A stretch of DNA of 64,000 bases, taken from assembly GCA_013368325.1 (NCBI GenBank), contig JAACJK010000005.1, forward strand, positions 124,001 to 188,000, written 5' to 3'. Source of the stretch: Ephemerocybe angulata (taxonomy: Eukaryota; Basidiomycota; Agaricomycetes; Agaricales; Psathyrellaceae). The notes beneath the pieces are model-generated. The model was not told the DNA's origin and ran no database searches. It saw only the letters and a list, made by a program, of their open reading frames with translations. Position numbers and translations under genes: made by a program. Below, piece by piece: positions 45,981-58,119 of the stretch (position 1 is the first letter of the stretch; every line of letters starts with the position of its first letter).

Positions 45981-47450
45981 ATGGAACCCTCGCGAGAAGT
46001 CACTCCCAACACCACGCCTCTCTCGAGCCCGCAATCGAAGATCCCGCGCCGCACGAGCAGCCAAACGCAACAGCACCCCTCGCGCAAATCCTTCGTTTCC
46101 GCGTCGAGGTCTGCATCCACGTCGCTCGCACCGAACAGGCCTGCGCCGGGGCTGATGCAAAGAACGCCGGATGTTTTGCTTAGAGGAGGGAAGAGTGTTA
46201 CTACGACGTTGTTGTCGGTGCCTGGAATCGGTGCTGGAGCCAGTGCCGGTGTAGGAAGTGGGGGAGCGGGGAGAGGAGTGGGAGAGATCAGATGAGATGG
46301 GCTGGGCGAGTGTAACGGTAGTTTTCGCGGAAGGTACGAGCGCGCCGCTCGGTTTGAGCGCGAAGGAGAGCGTCGGAATGCTTGCAGGTCTCACCGCCTC
46401 CTCGCTCTCTCCGTCGTCATCATCCCTTTCATCGAACCGACCACCACCAACACTCTCAGTATCATCATCAGGTACGTCTCTACTCTTCTTACAGACTACA
46501 CGCATGCTAACTAGCTATCCACCATGCGCACAGACCCACAACCAAGTGCCTCAGGTCGAAGCGCCCATCGCTCTCCCTCGCTCTCGACCTGCCCGTCCAG
46601 TACCTCAGGCTGGTTCGCGTCCTTCAGCTGCTCCAAAAGGTGCAGCGTATCGTCAGCCTCGAACACCAGCCGACCGGGGATCTCACAGCGTGCACTCGAC
46701 AAACGGCCCCAACGCGCTACGGCTGAGGAGGGACACGGGGATGCGGTGCCGCCGAAGATGAGAATCACGGTCCTCTTTCCTGGTGAGAGTGTACCTGGGG
46801 TCTACTTCAGGCTCGATTACGGGGCAGGCGGCAACGAGGGCTGAGCATTCGACTATCATCGACACTTCCACTTCCACCTCCACCCCCACGAACGCGAACG
46901 CGACGACGGTGCCTCCACCACCCGTCCAAGTTCAAGTACAAGACCGAGACGACGAACCGACGCCGCCATCGGCCTCTCCGAATCCCCAACCTTCACCTCG
47001 CCCCTCCCTCTCTCTCAAGAACAAGAACAACCTCACCATGAAACGACGGAGCCGACCACCCCTTTCTCAAACCCCATAGCGATCTCCCAATGACAGTAAC
47101 ATCCCCCGCCCCACTCGAACCCAAGACCGCACTCTCCCCTCCCCTCTGCCCTTCCCACCGCACTCCCCGCTGCGTCACGAGTATGTCGCCGGGCTCGAAG
47201 AGCTCGTGGTTTCATACCTCCCGGTCGCATTCGAGTTCGAGTTAGGCTTCAGCTGTGGCATCCTGCGACTTCAGCTGCCGTCGAGTCCGCGTGCTGCCAG
47301 GGTGGGGAGCGAGGCGTTGATAGCCCATGCGCTCCTCTTGCCGCTTCTCGCCGCGAACGGGGGTCTGGTTGGGGTGTATGCGAATGGAGGGCATTTGAGG
47401 AGGGGGTGTATTCTGAGGTACTCAGACGACTGTGTTCCGCGTTGACCACA
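45981..47450 (+). pseudogene. Family M gene copy C, least decayed leader
   Basis: The first frame runs 104 codons from MEPSREVTPNTTPLSSPQSK through RRTSSQTQQHPSRKSF, SASTSLAPNRPAPGLMQRTP and LLRGGKSVTTTLLSVPG, then Gly/Ala-rich sequence before a stop. The next block (SVTVVFAEGTSAPLGLSAKE, SVGMLAGLTASSLS) is in another frame and ends at a GTACGT donor. After a TGCGCACAG acceptor come DPQPSASGRSAHRS and NTSRPGISQRALDK. The parent was evidently a multi-exon gene with a basic Ser-rich start. This copy has at least one frameshift. Confidence 0.55.
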
Positions 47451-48721
47451 GACGCGTGTGCCGAATGTTTACGCAGAGATGGTACTGGATTTGTGGGACG
47501 GGGGGCTGGGTGGGTGAAGGGAAAGGGTGGGGGTGGGATGGAGTAGTTGCTGGTGGGGATGTTGAGGTTGGCGTTGCTTGGGGTCTGGGGAAGGTTGTTG
47601 GAGGATCAGGGCGGAAGTGGGACGGGAGGATTTTGGGGAGGCGAGTCATAGGTGAGTTGGGGACATTGCATCGTTTGCGTTGGTTTCGAGGTTGTTGTGC
47701 GTCATCCGGTGTGAAGTCGATTTTCTTCCTTACTTCTTTCCTGCGCGCGTTCGGTTCTTCGCGCTGACGCATGTGTTTGAGCTACGACTCTCGTTCTTTA
47801 TTTCTTTGGAGTTGTCGATCGGTTTTCTTTTGCATCGCCGGTAGGATCCTCCGGGTGTGCGAGCATGCACTATACACCGTCCGGTCCAGCGTCCGTACTC
47901 TCGCCCCGCCCGGTGGCTACAGGACGGGGGACGGTTCCGATTGGGAGAGCGTGGATGGCGAAGTTCGGTCTGGGAGGTACATGGAGGTGAAGTGGGGAGG
48001 AGAAGCGAAAGGGAGACTCGGAGATGCGCAGTGGACTGTGACACGGTGCTTGAGGTCTCACATTCGGTTTCGTTTATTCGTTCTTTTCTTGGGACGATGT
48101 GCGTCTCTGTTGATCTATACTTTCTTCCGTCCTTTCTTTCTCTAATCGCTTGACCGACAGGTACTGACGATCGTTTCATTTTCTTAGAACCGGCGATGCG
48201 GGCCTCTCCTACTCTGGGCGACCTTATTGGTGAGTCCCTTGCATTACAATCCTTTTCCGTCTCTATTTCTCGGTGTTGAAGGACCATCGTCGCTTTCTTC
48301 CGGCTGGTGATCGAGATATCGTTGTTGTCTGCTCGAGGGAGGTGAGACTGTTATTGTGCGTACCGCCTGTGAAACGCATGCTTGACTAATGTACTGCTTG
48401 GCGTGCGCGAAGGGACTAATGTTGCTGTTGTGTGCGCTCTGCGTGGCCAGTTCGATCTCAATCCCTTCGTGTGTTCCCCGAGCGTTCGTCGCCGGTGTTA
48501 GTGTCTACATCTGCCCCTGTGGTTGTTTCCCTGATTTTCTATATGATCGGACTCGACCTTGATGCATGTCGGTCCTAGGCATAGGTGTGCATTTGTTGTA
48601 AACAGGTAAACGAAATAGAATCAAATGGGTATTCGCCATACTCGGCAATGCTAGCGACTACAATCCGTACTTTCCTTCCTGTGACGATCGAGCATGGGCT
48701 CTGTATCGCTTCGGTCTCGGC

Positions 48722-48895
48722 GGGCGCTTATTACCAAGTCGACCTTCCGATGCCATTGGAGTCGAGCGATCGGTAGCACTGCAGTTCAGCGCTCTGGAAA
48801 TCTGCTGCATACAGACCTGTGCGCTTTTTAGAGCAAAGTAGCTGCGCGGTGCGTTCCAAGTGTGCGTCCTTTGCCCACTTTGAGTTTAGACGCCC
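48722..48895. repeat. Short conserved spacer, MITE-like (copy 2 of 3)
   Basis: Bounded by GGGCGCTTATT and TTTAGACGCCC. Its body is almost the same as 34291-34456 and 61007-61173. Here a short insertion (ACCAAGTC) follows the left motif. Confidence 0.5.
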
Positions 48896-49405
48896 GCCAA
48901 GCCTCGCCTCTCACCTCGTGTTCCGGAAGCTGTGCAGTACCCGGGGCATCGGTCGACGACACTGTGAGCGAATGGCCGTCTTATCTCGGTCGCTTGATGT
49001 GAACAAACGAAGCAGCCTCGCCGGTCATGCTGTGCCAACTACCAACAACTTGAAGGTGCGTCGCGCTCAAGCCCATTTCCCCCATACGTACCAACTAACT
49101 CTGCGTTTGTGATGTGCTCGTCACCTTCCTTTTCCACAATCATCGAAGAATGATCGCTCCAATTTCTATCTTTGAGGGGCCGTGCGTGAAGAAGGCGAAG
49201 ACTTTCGAGATCGATAACGTGGGTAGCGGTGTGGCTATCATCGGGAACGTGGTTGTAATGAGTCTATTTATCCCTTATATCGATGCTGTGGAGACTACCT
49301 GTCGATGGGGTACGAGCGAATGGCAGTTGGGCGCCTTTCCCTGCGCACCTCTGCCCATTCTGGACCCCATGCACGGATTCCTGGGCGTTGGAGGTCAGTT
49401 TGCAA
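48896..49405. repeat. Conserved spacer between family M units (copy 2 of 3)
   Basis: Shares the ATGATCGCTCCAATTTC block and the GTACGAGCGAATGG block with the spacers at 34457 and 61174. A 78-codon frame starting MIAPISIFEGPCVKKAKTF is open here but not in the others, so it is not supported as a gene. Confidence 0.4.
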
Positions 49406-52301
49406 TTAGACGCCCGTCCCAGCCCCGGCAATTCGCCGCACCGGAGCTCCGGCCGACGGCCGTGACGTGGGGGTGATGCAGTGGCAATGGGGCCGTCGTG
49501 CTTGTTAGCGAACCAACCAACACGTTCATTCTCCTTCCTCCTCCTCATCGTTCCATTTTGGCTTCATCTTCCCCGAATTTTGTCGACTGGGGGGCTCTGA
49601 TCTAAAGTTGGGAAAGCGCATGGACTCCTATTCGCAAGAACTCAATCCCAACACCAACCCTCTCTCGAGCCGCAACAGCCACAACACCACTCGCACAAGT
49701 CCTCCATCTCCGCGTCATGATCAGGCTCTACGTCCACGTCGCTCGCTCCGACCGCGGCTGCGCCGTGACTTATGCGAAGGACGTCGCATGCTTCGCTTAG
49801 AGGAGGGAAGAGTGCATGTACGACGTCGTTGTCGGTTCCTGGAGTTGGGACCAGAACGTAGTAGGAACAGGAGGAACAGGAGTGGGACGAGGAGTGGGAG
49901 GTGCTGCTGTACCCCTGGCGAGCTTGACGGTTGTTCTCCAACGTGCGCGCCGCTCGGTCTGAGCGAAGAGGAGTCCGTTGGGATGCTCCCTGCTCGTCCA
50001 GCGTCGTCACCTCCGTCTCGCTCATCGTCCCCTTCTACGGCCCTACCACCACCAATACCTTCGGTAGAGTCATCATCAGGTACGTCTCTCCTCCATGGTC
50101 ACATTCCATCCATGCTGAGTAACTGACGTATCCTCCCCTCTGTTGTGTGTGCAGACCCATCAGGTCCAAGCGCCCACCCTCAGTGTTACTTTCGACCTCC
50201 CTGCCAACGAGCATCTTGGGCAGCTCCAAAGTCCACAGTACATCGTCCGCCTCGAACACCCAACCCGGGATCTCACAACGTGCGCTGGAGAAACCAAACA
50301 ACGGCGGAACTGGAGGAGGAAGTAGGGACGGATCGGTTGCCGCCAATGTTGAGAATCGTGGATGTCTTTCCTGGGGAGGGCGTGGCTGGGGTGCCTATTC
50401 GGGCTCGCCTATGGTGCAGGCGCGAACGAAACATCAACGACTGCGGTCACCGACACCAACACGAACGCGAATCCGACGACACCGCCTACACTACCCGCCC
50501 AATGTCAAGACCTGGACGACGACGCCAACTCTGCTATCGGCCTCTCCCTATCGTCAACCTTCACTTCCTCACACCTCCCTCGGCTCTGAAGACGCCATTC
50601 ACCCCGAACCAGCGCTCCCCATTGCTATACCGATGTCGGTCACCCCTCCCGCCCCACTCGAACCCAAAAGCGCCCTCTCTCCGCCGCCTCTACAAACACC
50701 GCCTGAGCTCCTGGCCGCTTTCACGAGTATGACGCCGGGGTCGACGCCGAGGAAGACTCGAAGAGGGCGTGGCTCTAGACTACTCAGTCGTCTTTGACTT
50801 CGAGTTCTCTTCAACGGCGACTTCGGATGGGTTCAGAAGGCTACAATTGGGGAGAGAGGCCCGGGGCACTGGACTGTGGGATGGGGAGTTGGGTGGGGTG
50901 AAGGGAAAGGGTCCGAGCCAGCGGGAGTAGGGGGTGGGTAAGAGCTGGATGTTGAATCTGGGGTTGTCGTGTGGGGGAAGGCTATTGGAAAATCGGGGGG
51001 CAGGATGATCTGGGGCAGGAGGCGAGTCGGGAGGTCAGTTGGTTCTCTTGGTTTCGTTTGTTTTTCGGAGTGAAGCGCATCATCCTCCTTGGTTCGAGAT
51101 TGTTGTGCGTCGTCCGGCTCGAAGTCGATGTTCATCTTTACTCCTTTCTTGCGTGTGCTCGGCCATTCGCGCCGACGCTTGTCTTCGGCCTTCGAGCGAC
51201 CCCTCTACTCTCGTTCTTCTCTTATCGGAGCAGTCCTTCTTCGGTTTTCCCTTACATCGCTGGTAGCAACCGCAAGGCAAGGCGTGCGAGCATGCACTAT
51301 GCACTGCCGACCCAGCGTCCATGCTCTCGCCTTGGCTGATCTGACCAGGGCGGGATACGATTCCGGGCTGGGAGAGCGTGGATGTCGAAGTTTGGTCCGG
51401 CTGGTACGTGGCGGTGAAGGGGGGGAGGAGAAGCGAAAGGGGGAGGCTGTGGTGTCACGATTCTTGAGCTCTTACCTTCGATCTCGTTTCGTCGTTCTCT
51501 CCCTGTGATGAAGGGCATCGTTTCTGTTTGATCTATCCTTTCATTCTCTCAATGCTTGAGCCGCGAGCGACAGGTACTGACGATCGTTTCATTTTCTTAG
51601 AACCGGCGATGCGGGCTTCACCTGCTCCGTGCACGGTGCGATCCTACTGGTGAGTCCTTGCATCGTTCGTGGTTTACACGATCCTTTTCGGTTTCAATTT
51701 AGCTCGGTTTATGGTACGTCGCTTTCTTTCTCGCGGGATGTGGGAATGATGGTCGAGATATCGCTGGCCTCTTCTGAGGGAGGCGAGGCTGTTATTTTGC
51801 GTAATGGCTGTGAAACACATGGTCGAGTAATGTACTGTGTGGGGTCCTCGCTTTGGTGGCGTACGCGAGGGGACTAACGCTGTTCTTGTGTGCGCTCTGC
51901 GGTGAGTTCGATCTCATCCCCCCCAGGTGTTCTCCGAGCGATCGTTGTCGGGTTTGGTGCTCACATCGGCGCCTTCGGTGGAGTGCGTCGTCTCTATAAT
52001 CGTAAACAGGTTCGTATCTTATTCATCTCGGCGGTGCGGTGGTCGATACTGCTGCAACACCGCTCTCAGTCCTGTGCACAGGTGTGCGTCTGGTGTAATG
52101 GGTAAATGAAGTAGAATCGAATGTGCATTTGCCATACTCGTCACGCGTCTATGCTCGAACTTGCAAAGCTATGCAGGATATGTATTATGCAAGTTTTAAT
52201 TTCAGAAATGAGGTTCCAGGTCATGGTCCGCAGAGAAAAGGGAGTGCAAACTTATCGATTGAAAATGCGGGCTGTCACCGAATGCTCTAGACCGGCGCCT
52301 A
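49406..52301 (+). repeat. Family M repeat unit D (upstream of CHAT copy 3)
   Basis: Starts TTAGACGCCC (49406) and ends GGCGCCTA (52294-52301), 2.9 kb. As in unit B the CACGTG pair is missing. The order unit D, TATA box, CHAT gene repeats that of units A and B. Confidence 0.6.
49620..50830 (+). pseudogene. Family M gene copy D, degenerate
   Basis: Starts MDSYSQELNPNTNPLSSRN, then loses frame. Later blocks match copy B nearly base for base: DPSGPSAHPQ, SASNTQPGISQRALEKPNNG and EPALPIAIPMSVTPPAPLE, each split across frames. The intron with GTACGT donor and TGTGCAG acceptor (about 50080-50154) is still recognisable. Confidence 0.5.
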
Positions 52302-52327
52302 TCTCAGATTAAAGAGGGCTGTGCGCT

Positions 52328-52343
52328 AGAGAATATATAGAAA
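52328..52343 (+). promoter_or_regulatory. TATA box of CHAT copy 3
   Basis: AGAGAATATATAGAAA lies about 70 bases upstream of the ATG at 52403. The following leader, TTCATCCACATTCAATCCCC, is shared with copy 2. Confidence 0.6.
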
Positions 52344-52402
52344 TGATTGCTTCGAACAGCAGCGTCCATTCATCCACATTCAATCCCCTCCCGGTGACTG
52401 GT

Positions 52403-55400
52403 ATGACAAGCCTAAGGTACGCTTAACTTGTCCCTGCATTTCTGTAGTGAAGCTCAACGTAGTCGTAGTGGTTCGAATATCCTGATAGCGGTGGCGGAGG
52501 AGGAGGGTGAGTAATTCACACGTCGGATAGTATGGTATGAGAGTCCCAGCCTAACGATCACCTAGATAGTCACGAGCAGTTATTTGAGGATGGCGTGGCT
52601 CTAATGGAGCAGTATGAAACTACAAGCGACCTCGATGATCTTGCAACAGCGGTATCTACGCTTCGGAGAGCAGTGGAGCTCACTCCGCACAATTACCCGG
52701 ACATGGCCTCGCGACTGGCTAATCTCGGTACTTCGCTTTGGTCCCGCTTTGAGCAGACCGGAGATCACCAAGACATTGCCGAGGCCATCTCAGCAGAGCA
52801 GCGAGCGCTCGAGCTCACTCCCGATGGTCACCCAGAAATGGCCAAGCGACTCGCCAATCTGGGTACTTCACTTTGGGACCGCTTCAAGCGCACCGGAGAT
52901 GTCCAAGACATCGCTGAGGCCATATCATTGCAGCACAGAGCGCTCGAGCTCATGCCAGAGGGTCATCCAGCCATGGCTCACACACTCGCCAATCTCGGTG
53001 CTTCCCTTTATTGCCGCTTTGAGCGCACCAGCGATCTTCAAGACCTCGCTGAGGCCATCTCAGCAGGGCAGCGAGCACTCGAGCTCACTCCCTATGGTCA
53101 CCCAGGAATGGCTGTGCGACTCGGAAATCTCGGTAATTCAATTCGAGCTCGCTTTAAGCACACTGGGGATCTCCAAGACATTGCTGAGGCCATATCATTG
53201 CAGCACAGAGCCCTCGAGCTCATGCCAGAGGGTCATCCAGCCATGGCTCACACACTCGCCAATCTCGGTGCTTCCCTTTATCGCCGCTTTGAGCGCACCA
53301 CCGATCTTCAAGACCTCGCTGAGGCCATCTCAGCCGGGCAGCGAGCACTCGAGCTCACTCCCGATGGTCACCCAGGAATGGCTGTGCGACTCGGAAATCT
53401 CGGTGATTCAATTCGAGCTCGCTTTAAGCACACTGGGGATCTCCAAGACATTGCTGAGGCAATCTCAATGGAGAGGAGAGCGGTGGACCTTTTGGAGGGT
53501 CAACCGGACATGGCCACGGCACTGACCAATCTCGGTATGTCGCTTAGGTCCCGCTTTAACCGCACTGGAGATCTTGAAGACCTCGCTGAGGCCATCTCAG
53601 CACAGCGGCGAGGACTCGAGCTCACAACAGAGGGTCACCCGGACATGGCCTGGCAACTCGCCGGTCTCGGTTCTTCGCTCTGGTCACGCTTTGAGCGGAC
53701 TGGAGATGTACAAGCCCTCGCTGAGGCTATCTCAGCAGACCAGCGAGCGCTCGAGCTCACTCCAGAGGGACACCCAGTCATGGCTAAGCGACTCGCCGGT
53801 CTCGGTTCTTCGCTTTGGTCCCGCTTTGAGCGCACCGGAGATCTTCAAGACCTCGCTGAGGCTATCTCAGCAGAGCAGAGAGCACTGGAGCTCACACCGG
53901 AGGGTCACCCGGAAATGGCTGAGCGCCTCGCCGGTCTTGGTACTTCGCATTGGTCCCGCTTTGAGCACACCGGAGATCTCCAAGACCTCGCTGGGGCCAT
54001 CTCAGCAAAGCAGCGAGCGCTCGAGCTCACTCCCGATGGACACCCGGACATGGTTTGGCAACTGGCCAATCTCGGCACTTCCCTTTGGTCTCGCTTTAAG
54101 CACACCGGAAATCTCCAAGACCTCACTGAGGCCATCTCAGCACAGCAGCGAGCACTCGACCTCACTCCAGAGGGTCACCCAGACATGGCTCTGCAACTCG
54201 CCAATCTCGGTGTCTCGCTTTGGTCCCGCTTTGAGCGCACCGGAGATCTCCAAGACCTCGCTGAGGCCATCTCAGCAGAGCAGCGAGCACTTGAGATCAC
54301 TCCAGAGGGACATTCAAACATGGCTCTGCGACTCGCCAATCTCGCTTATTCCTTTAAAACTCGCTTTGGGAGCACTCGTGATATTTATGACTTCACCGAA
54401 GCCCTATCCAAATACAGGAACTCTGCGAATTACGCCTTTGGCCCTCCAGACATAAGGCTGCAAGCAGCGACACGGTGGGCTGGATTATTGGAAGAATACA
54501 ATCCGGACTCACCTGACATCTTGACCGCATTCGACACCGTCATCCACCTGACCACACTCATGACTACTCTCTACCAGGTTCTGGAGAACCGCTACTCTCG
54601 TCTTGTGGATACCTCCGGCGTTGCTCTCCAAGCCGCTTCTGCTGCATTCGCACTTGAACGAGTCGACAAGGCACTCGAGTGGCTTGAACAAGGTCGCTGC
54701 CTTGTATGGCGTCAACTCACCAACCTGAGGACACCATTGGATGACCTTCGCAGGCATGATGGTCACCTGGCGGATCGCTTCTTAGAACTTTCCAAGAGGC
54801 TTGAGGGTGCAGGATCAGTCCGAATTGCGGCACGGTCGGCGATGTCGATGTCGGAAAAGACTTCCCTCGAAGACCAGGCTCGGGACCATCTGAGGAGTGC
54901 AAGCGAGTGGGATGATTTGCTTGCCGAAATCCGTGCCACTCCTGGCTTCGAACGGTTCCTCGAACCGTCACCATGGTATTCTATACTTCCCTACCTCCCT
55001 GAAGCTGGTCACGGTATCATCGTCAATGTTGACACTCGTCGATGTGATGCGATCGCGTTGTCTACCGGGCGAAGTACTCCCCTCCACATCCCGCTCCCCA
55101 GCTTCTCGCTCGCCAAATGCAATCAATACCGGAAGGACTTGACGAATCATCTCCAAGCCCACGATTATCGCGAACGCGGAAGTACCGTGGCGACGGCCCC
55201 TGAGCGGGGCGACGAGTTTCGTGGCGTCAGGAAGCTCAACCATGCGACTGTTCAGGATATCCTCCGAGGTTTATGGAAAGATCTAGTGAAACCGATTATT
55301 CAAGCACTTGGGATTGCGGTGAGATTTAGTTACTCATGTTGAATCTGTCGATTTACTGGGTATTTATTGCAGAACATACCGGCTTCATCCACGGAAGCAG

Positions 55401-56209
55401 CACCTCGTATCTGGTGGTGCCCAACTGGCCCTTTGTCCTTCCTTCCCATTCACGCTGCAGGTATATACACGAGCGCGGGCACTGAATGTCTTCTCGACTA
55501 TGCGGTCTCCTCGTATACCCCGACAATCGCCGCACTCACCGACCGTATCAGCAGTGCTCGGCCTATTCAAAAAGCGGTCTCCGGACTGTTCATGACTTGC
55601 CAGCCCAACGCTCCTGGCAGATCCCACATCCCGGAAACAACGACAGAAGTTCAGTCCATCTACGATTTAGCGAGAATGGAGGGAATGAGGGCGCAACGAT
55701 TCGATGGAAGCGCTATCACCTCAGCCACCTGTCTTGATTCCATGGAGCGGTTTAGCATCATTCACCTGGCCTGCCACGCGTATCAGAATGCGACCAATCC
55801 GCTCGAGAGTCGTTTCCTCTTTCATAAAGGGTCCCTGGATCTTCTCTCCATCCTTCAGCGCAACCTCAAACATGCTGACCTTGCGTTTCTCTCCGCTTGT
55901 CAGACGGGGACAGGCTCGGAGAAGCTCCCTGACGAGGCTGTGCATCTCGCTGCCGGGATGCTCGCTGCTGGATATCGTCGAGTGGTGGCGACGATGTGGG
56001 CGATCCGGGATGAACACGCCCCAGCCGTAGCCACGGACTTTTACCAGTATCTTCTGGATCATAGGGATCCTGCGGATGGGAGTGGTTTCGATGGGACGCA
56101 TTCTGCGCGTGCGCTTCATCATGCAACTCAGCAGCTCAGGATTCGACTCGGCAACGACTCGGACGAATCTCTCCTCGCTTGGATTCCATATGTTCATTTC
56201 GGCCACTAA
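52403..56209 (+). CDS. TPR-CHAT caspase-like protein copy 3 (intact)
   Basis: Exons 52403-52416 (MTSL), 52570-55318 and 55373-56209 encode 1199 residues without disruption. Residues about 20-570 are roughly 13 copies of a 43-residue TPR-like helical repeat (LQDLAEAISAEQRALELTPE, HPDMAxRLAxLG, SLWSRFERTGD). The linker holds FGPPDIRLQAATRWAGLLEE and ALEWLEQGRCLVWRQL. The CHAT domain occupies about the last 300 residues: RIWWCPTGPLSFLPIHAAGI, the His of HLACHA near 1056, the Cys of LSACQTGTG near 1097, then AAGMLAAGYRRVVATMWAIR. CHAT is a caspase-related cysteine peptidase fold; substrates in fungi are mostly unknown. It is cytosolic by appearance (no signal or membrane segment). The first exon of only 14 nt is supported by all three copies keeping the same frame-restoring acceptor (ATAG|TCACGAG or AAAG|TCACGAG). 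Most likely the functional member. Confidence 0.92.
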
Positions 56210-56214
56210 CTTAG

Positions 56215-57610
56215 ATTCTATTTGTTTGGTTTGGGTCATTTGCAATTTGAGTTCAACTCCTTTATATTTTGTACTGTACATATTGTCTGTTCCTGTTTCA
56301 ATTTCGTTCGAGCGCTAACTTAGACACACGAACTGTTACTGTACGTCTGACGTCCAAGTTACTCGAGGCCCAGATCTTTTTGTCATGTATATATTGTCAT
56401 TCTCAGGGTAATTCGGAACTTCCTGTATCATCTCCCTTTCATCCCTTGCTTCTCACTTTCATTTACCGTGATAACGTCGTCGAAATATCCCAAGTATTGC
56501 CGGAGACTGTGCAATGCCGGACGCTCAAATATAGCAGTCAATAAATTGGGGCTGTTGCAAGGCTCTCGCACGTTAAGACACGCCGGCGTTTCAGCACATG
56601 TATCAAGGTGTGTATCCGACTACTACCGGAGGAGGGGAATTGACGGCCTGAGGCAAGAACTGTGTTCTACGCACTACCGGAGGAAGGAAGTCGATGGTTT
56701 ATGCTGTTGGTAGTTGTTTAATAGGGTAAGCATAATGGCGCAATACCAGGGTGGCATGGAAGCTACATAATACATTGTGACAGTGGAATAACTCCAAAGA
56801 AAACATGGAAGTCGAGAATGTAGATGATAATGGCCCTTAATGCTGCATCTGAAGCCGCATCATTGTGGCCAGGCTGACGCTCATAGGGTGTGTGTACGAC
56901 CGGTTTCACTTGACGAGACCGTGTGTCTCTAAATATCTCCATATACTGCCAGCGCGGATTTATCAAGAACTCCTGAGTAACGAGAGGCGAAATCAAACTT
57001 GCGAGATTGACAGCATATTCAGTCATGGAGGAGCAAAGCAAAGTCGACGGGTTTTGCGATTAGTTTTGAGTCTCCCGCAGTATGTGGGAATCGACGTATT
57101 GCATTAAGTATGTAAGTCTCCTAGCTGTGTTCGAGCGCTGCCAGAGCGAGACAAGAGCGAGAAAGAGAGAGACTTTGATTAATTGCTAACGGAGGGCCCA
57201 AAATCCTGTTCACCCTCCAAATATACATATGAAATCACGCCCATGGGAGATGTCGGCGAGAGCGTCGGGGCGTAATGTTACGCTTACGATATCATCGATT
57301 AAGGGGGGTCGCAAACTCGCCGCAAGGTATGACTCGGGGTGTAGCGAGTCCGACGGCTCACTGCGTAAAGTGAGTGGAGTCCTATGACAAGTCCCACGAC
57401 AATGCACCCCGACTCGGAGAATTTGGCAACATATCGCAACCCTGGGACAAAGGCCAGGTTGGGTAGGTCCAAATATTTTCCGGGATAACCGTATGTATTA
57501 GGAAAGGGACACAGTATAAATGGAGGCATACCTTGACAGTATGTCGAACATCTCACATCTTCTGTACACCCCAGCTCTTTCCAAAACCTTCCAACTACAC
57601 CCATCTCAGA
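56215..57610. other. CHAT copy 3 downstream region and gene-free interval
   Basis: The first 200 bases match the region after copy 1 (ATATTTTGTACTGTACATATT), supporting a shared 3' untranslated region. ACTACCGGAGGA occurs twice near 56622 and 56681. No gene is recognised. The last 60 bases, with a TATAAATGG near 57514, serve as the promoter of the next gene. Confidence 0.5.
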
Positions 57611-57616
57611 ACCAGG

Positions 57617-58115
57617 ATGCGCGTATCAATCATCACGGCACTCTTTTTCTCGCTGGCGTCTTTCACCCATGCGCAATATTACGACGTACATTATCGTCAA
57701 CCGACGCCTCCTCACTCGATTGGATACTACAGACTAATACGGCGCCGTAACTTGAAAATGCATTTAGGTGGACTTTGACGCCCGTGCCATCGACGACGTC
57801 CTTGAGCGGCAAGAAATTCTCGATGGCCTCAGTACCCGCGAGCTCGTCAACGAACCTTCGGCACGCCTGGGCGATAGGCTCTCGCGCCGCAGTCCCGATA
57901 AAAAACAACCCAATAAGCGCGGCGTGGGTTTGCGCCAAGGTCCCGTATACAAGTGCCCCGGCTGTGGCAGGAAATTTAATACGGAGGCCGAGGTGAGTAA
58001 TGATATTATCCCAGGGCTCCTGGTTACATGAATGGGTTGAATTCTGATTTTTGTCGGATAGAAAAACACGCACGTTCAGAGGTGCAGCGAGCCTATCTCA
58101 CCTACCACCACTTAA
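57617..58115 (+). CDS. Small secreted zinc-finger-like protein, family S copy 6
   Basis: Three exons (57617-57685, 57768-57992, 58062-58115) encode 115 residues. The signal peptide is MRVSIITALFFSLASFTHAQ, cut before YYD and a GTACAT donor. Exon 2 gives VDFDARAIDDVLERQEI, then LDGLSTRELVNEPSARLGD and a basic linker, then VYKCPGCGRKFNTEAE. Exon 3 gives KNTHVQRCSEPISPTTT. Joined, the end reads C-x2-C-x12-H-x3-C, the spacing of a classical C2H2/C2HC finger. This is the clearest sign that the family's CxxC is half of a metal site. The gene is divergent from the duplicated copies and intact, with good splice sites. A TATAAATGG lies about 100 bases upstream. A zinc finger behind a signal peptide is unusual. 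The product could be secreted, or the leader could serve another purpose. Confidence 0.7.
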
Positions 58116-58119
58116 TTAT

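Larger units (their letters stand above)
45665..48730 (+). repeat. Family M repeat unit C (no CHAT gene behind it)
   Basis: Starts TTAGACGCCC (45665) and ends GGGCGCTTA (48722-48730), 3.07 kb. It keeps the CACGTG pair at 45696 and 45712. Its right edge leads into the miniature spacer and the next family M unit instead of a CHAT promoter. Confidence 0.6.

Noticed and set aside
24274..56209. Gasdermin-like partner gene near the CHAT proteases
   Set aside because: I looked for a plausible 200-300-residue companion between the copies and found only family M relics and spacers.
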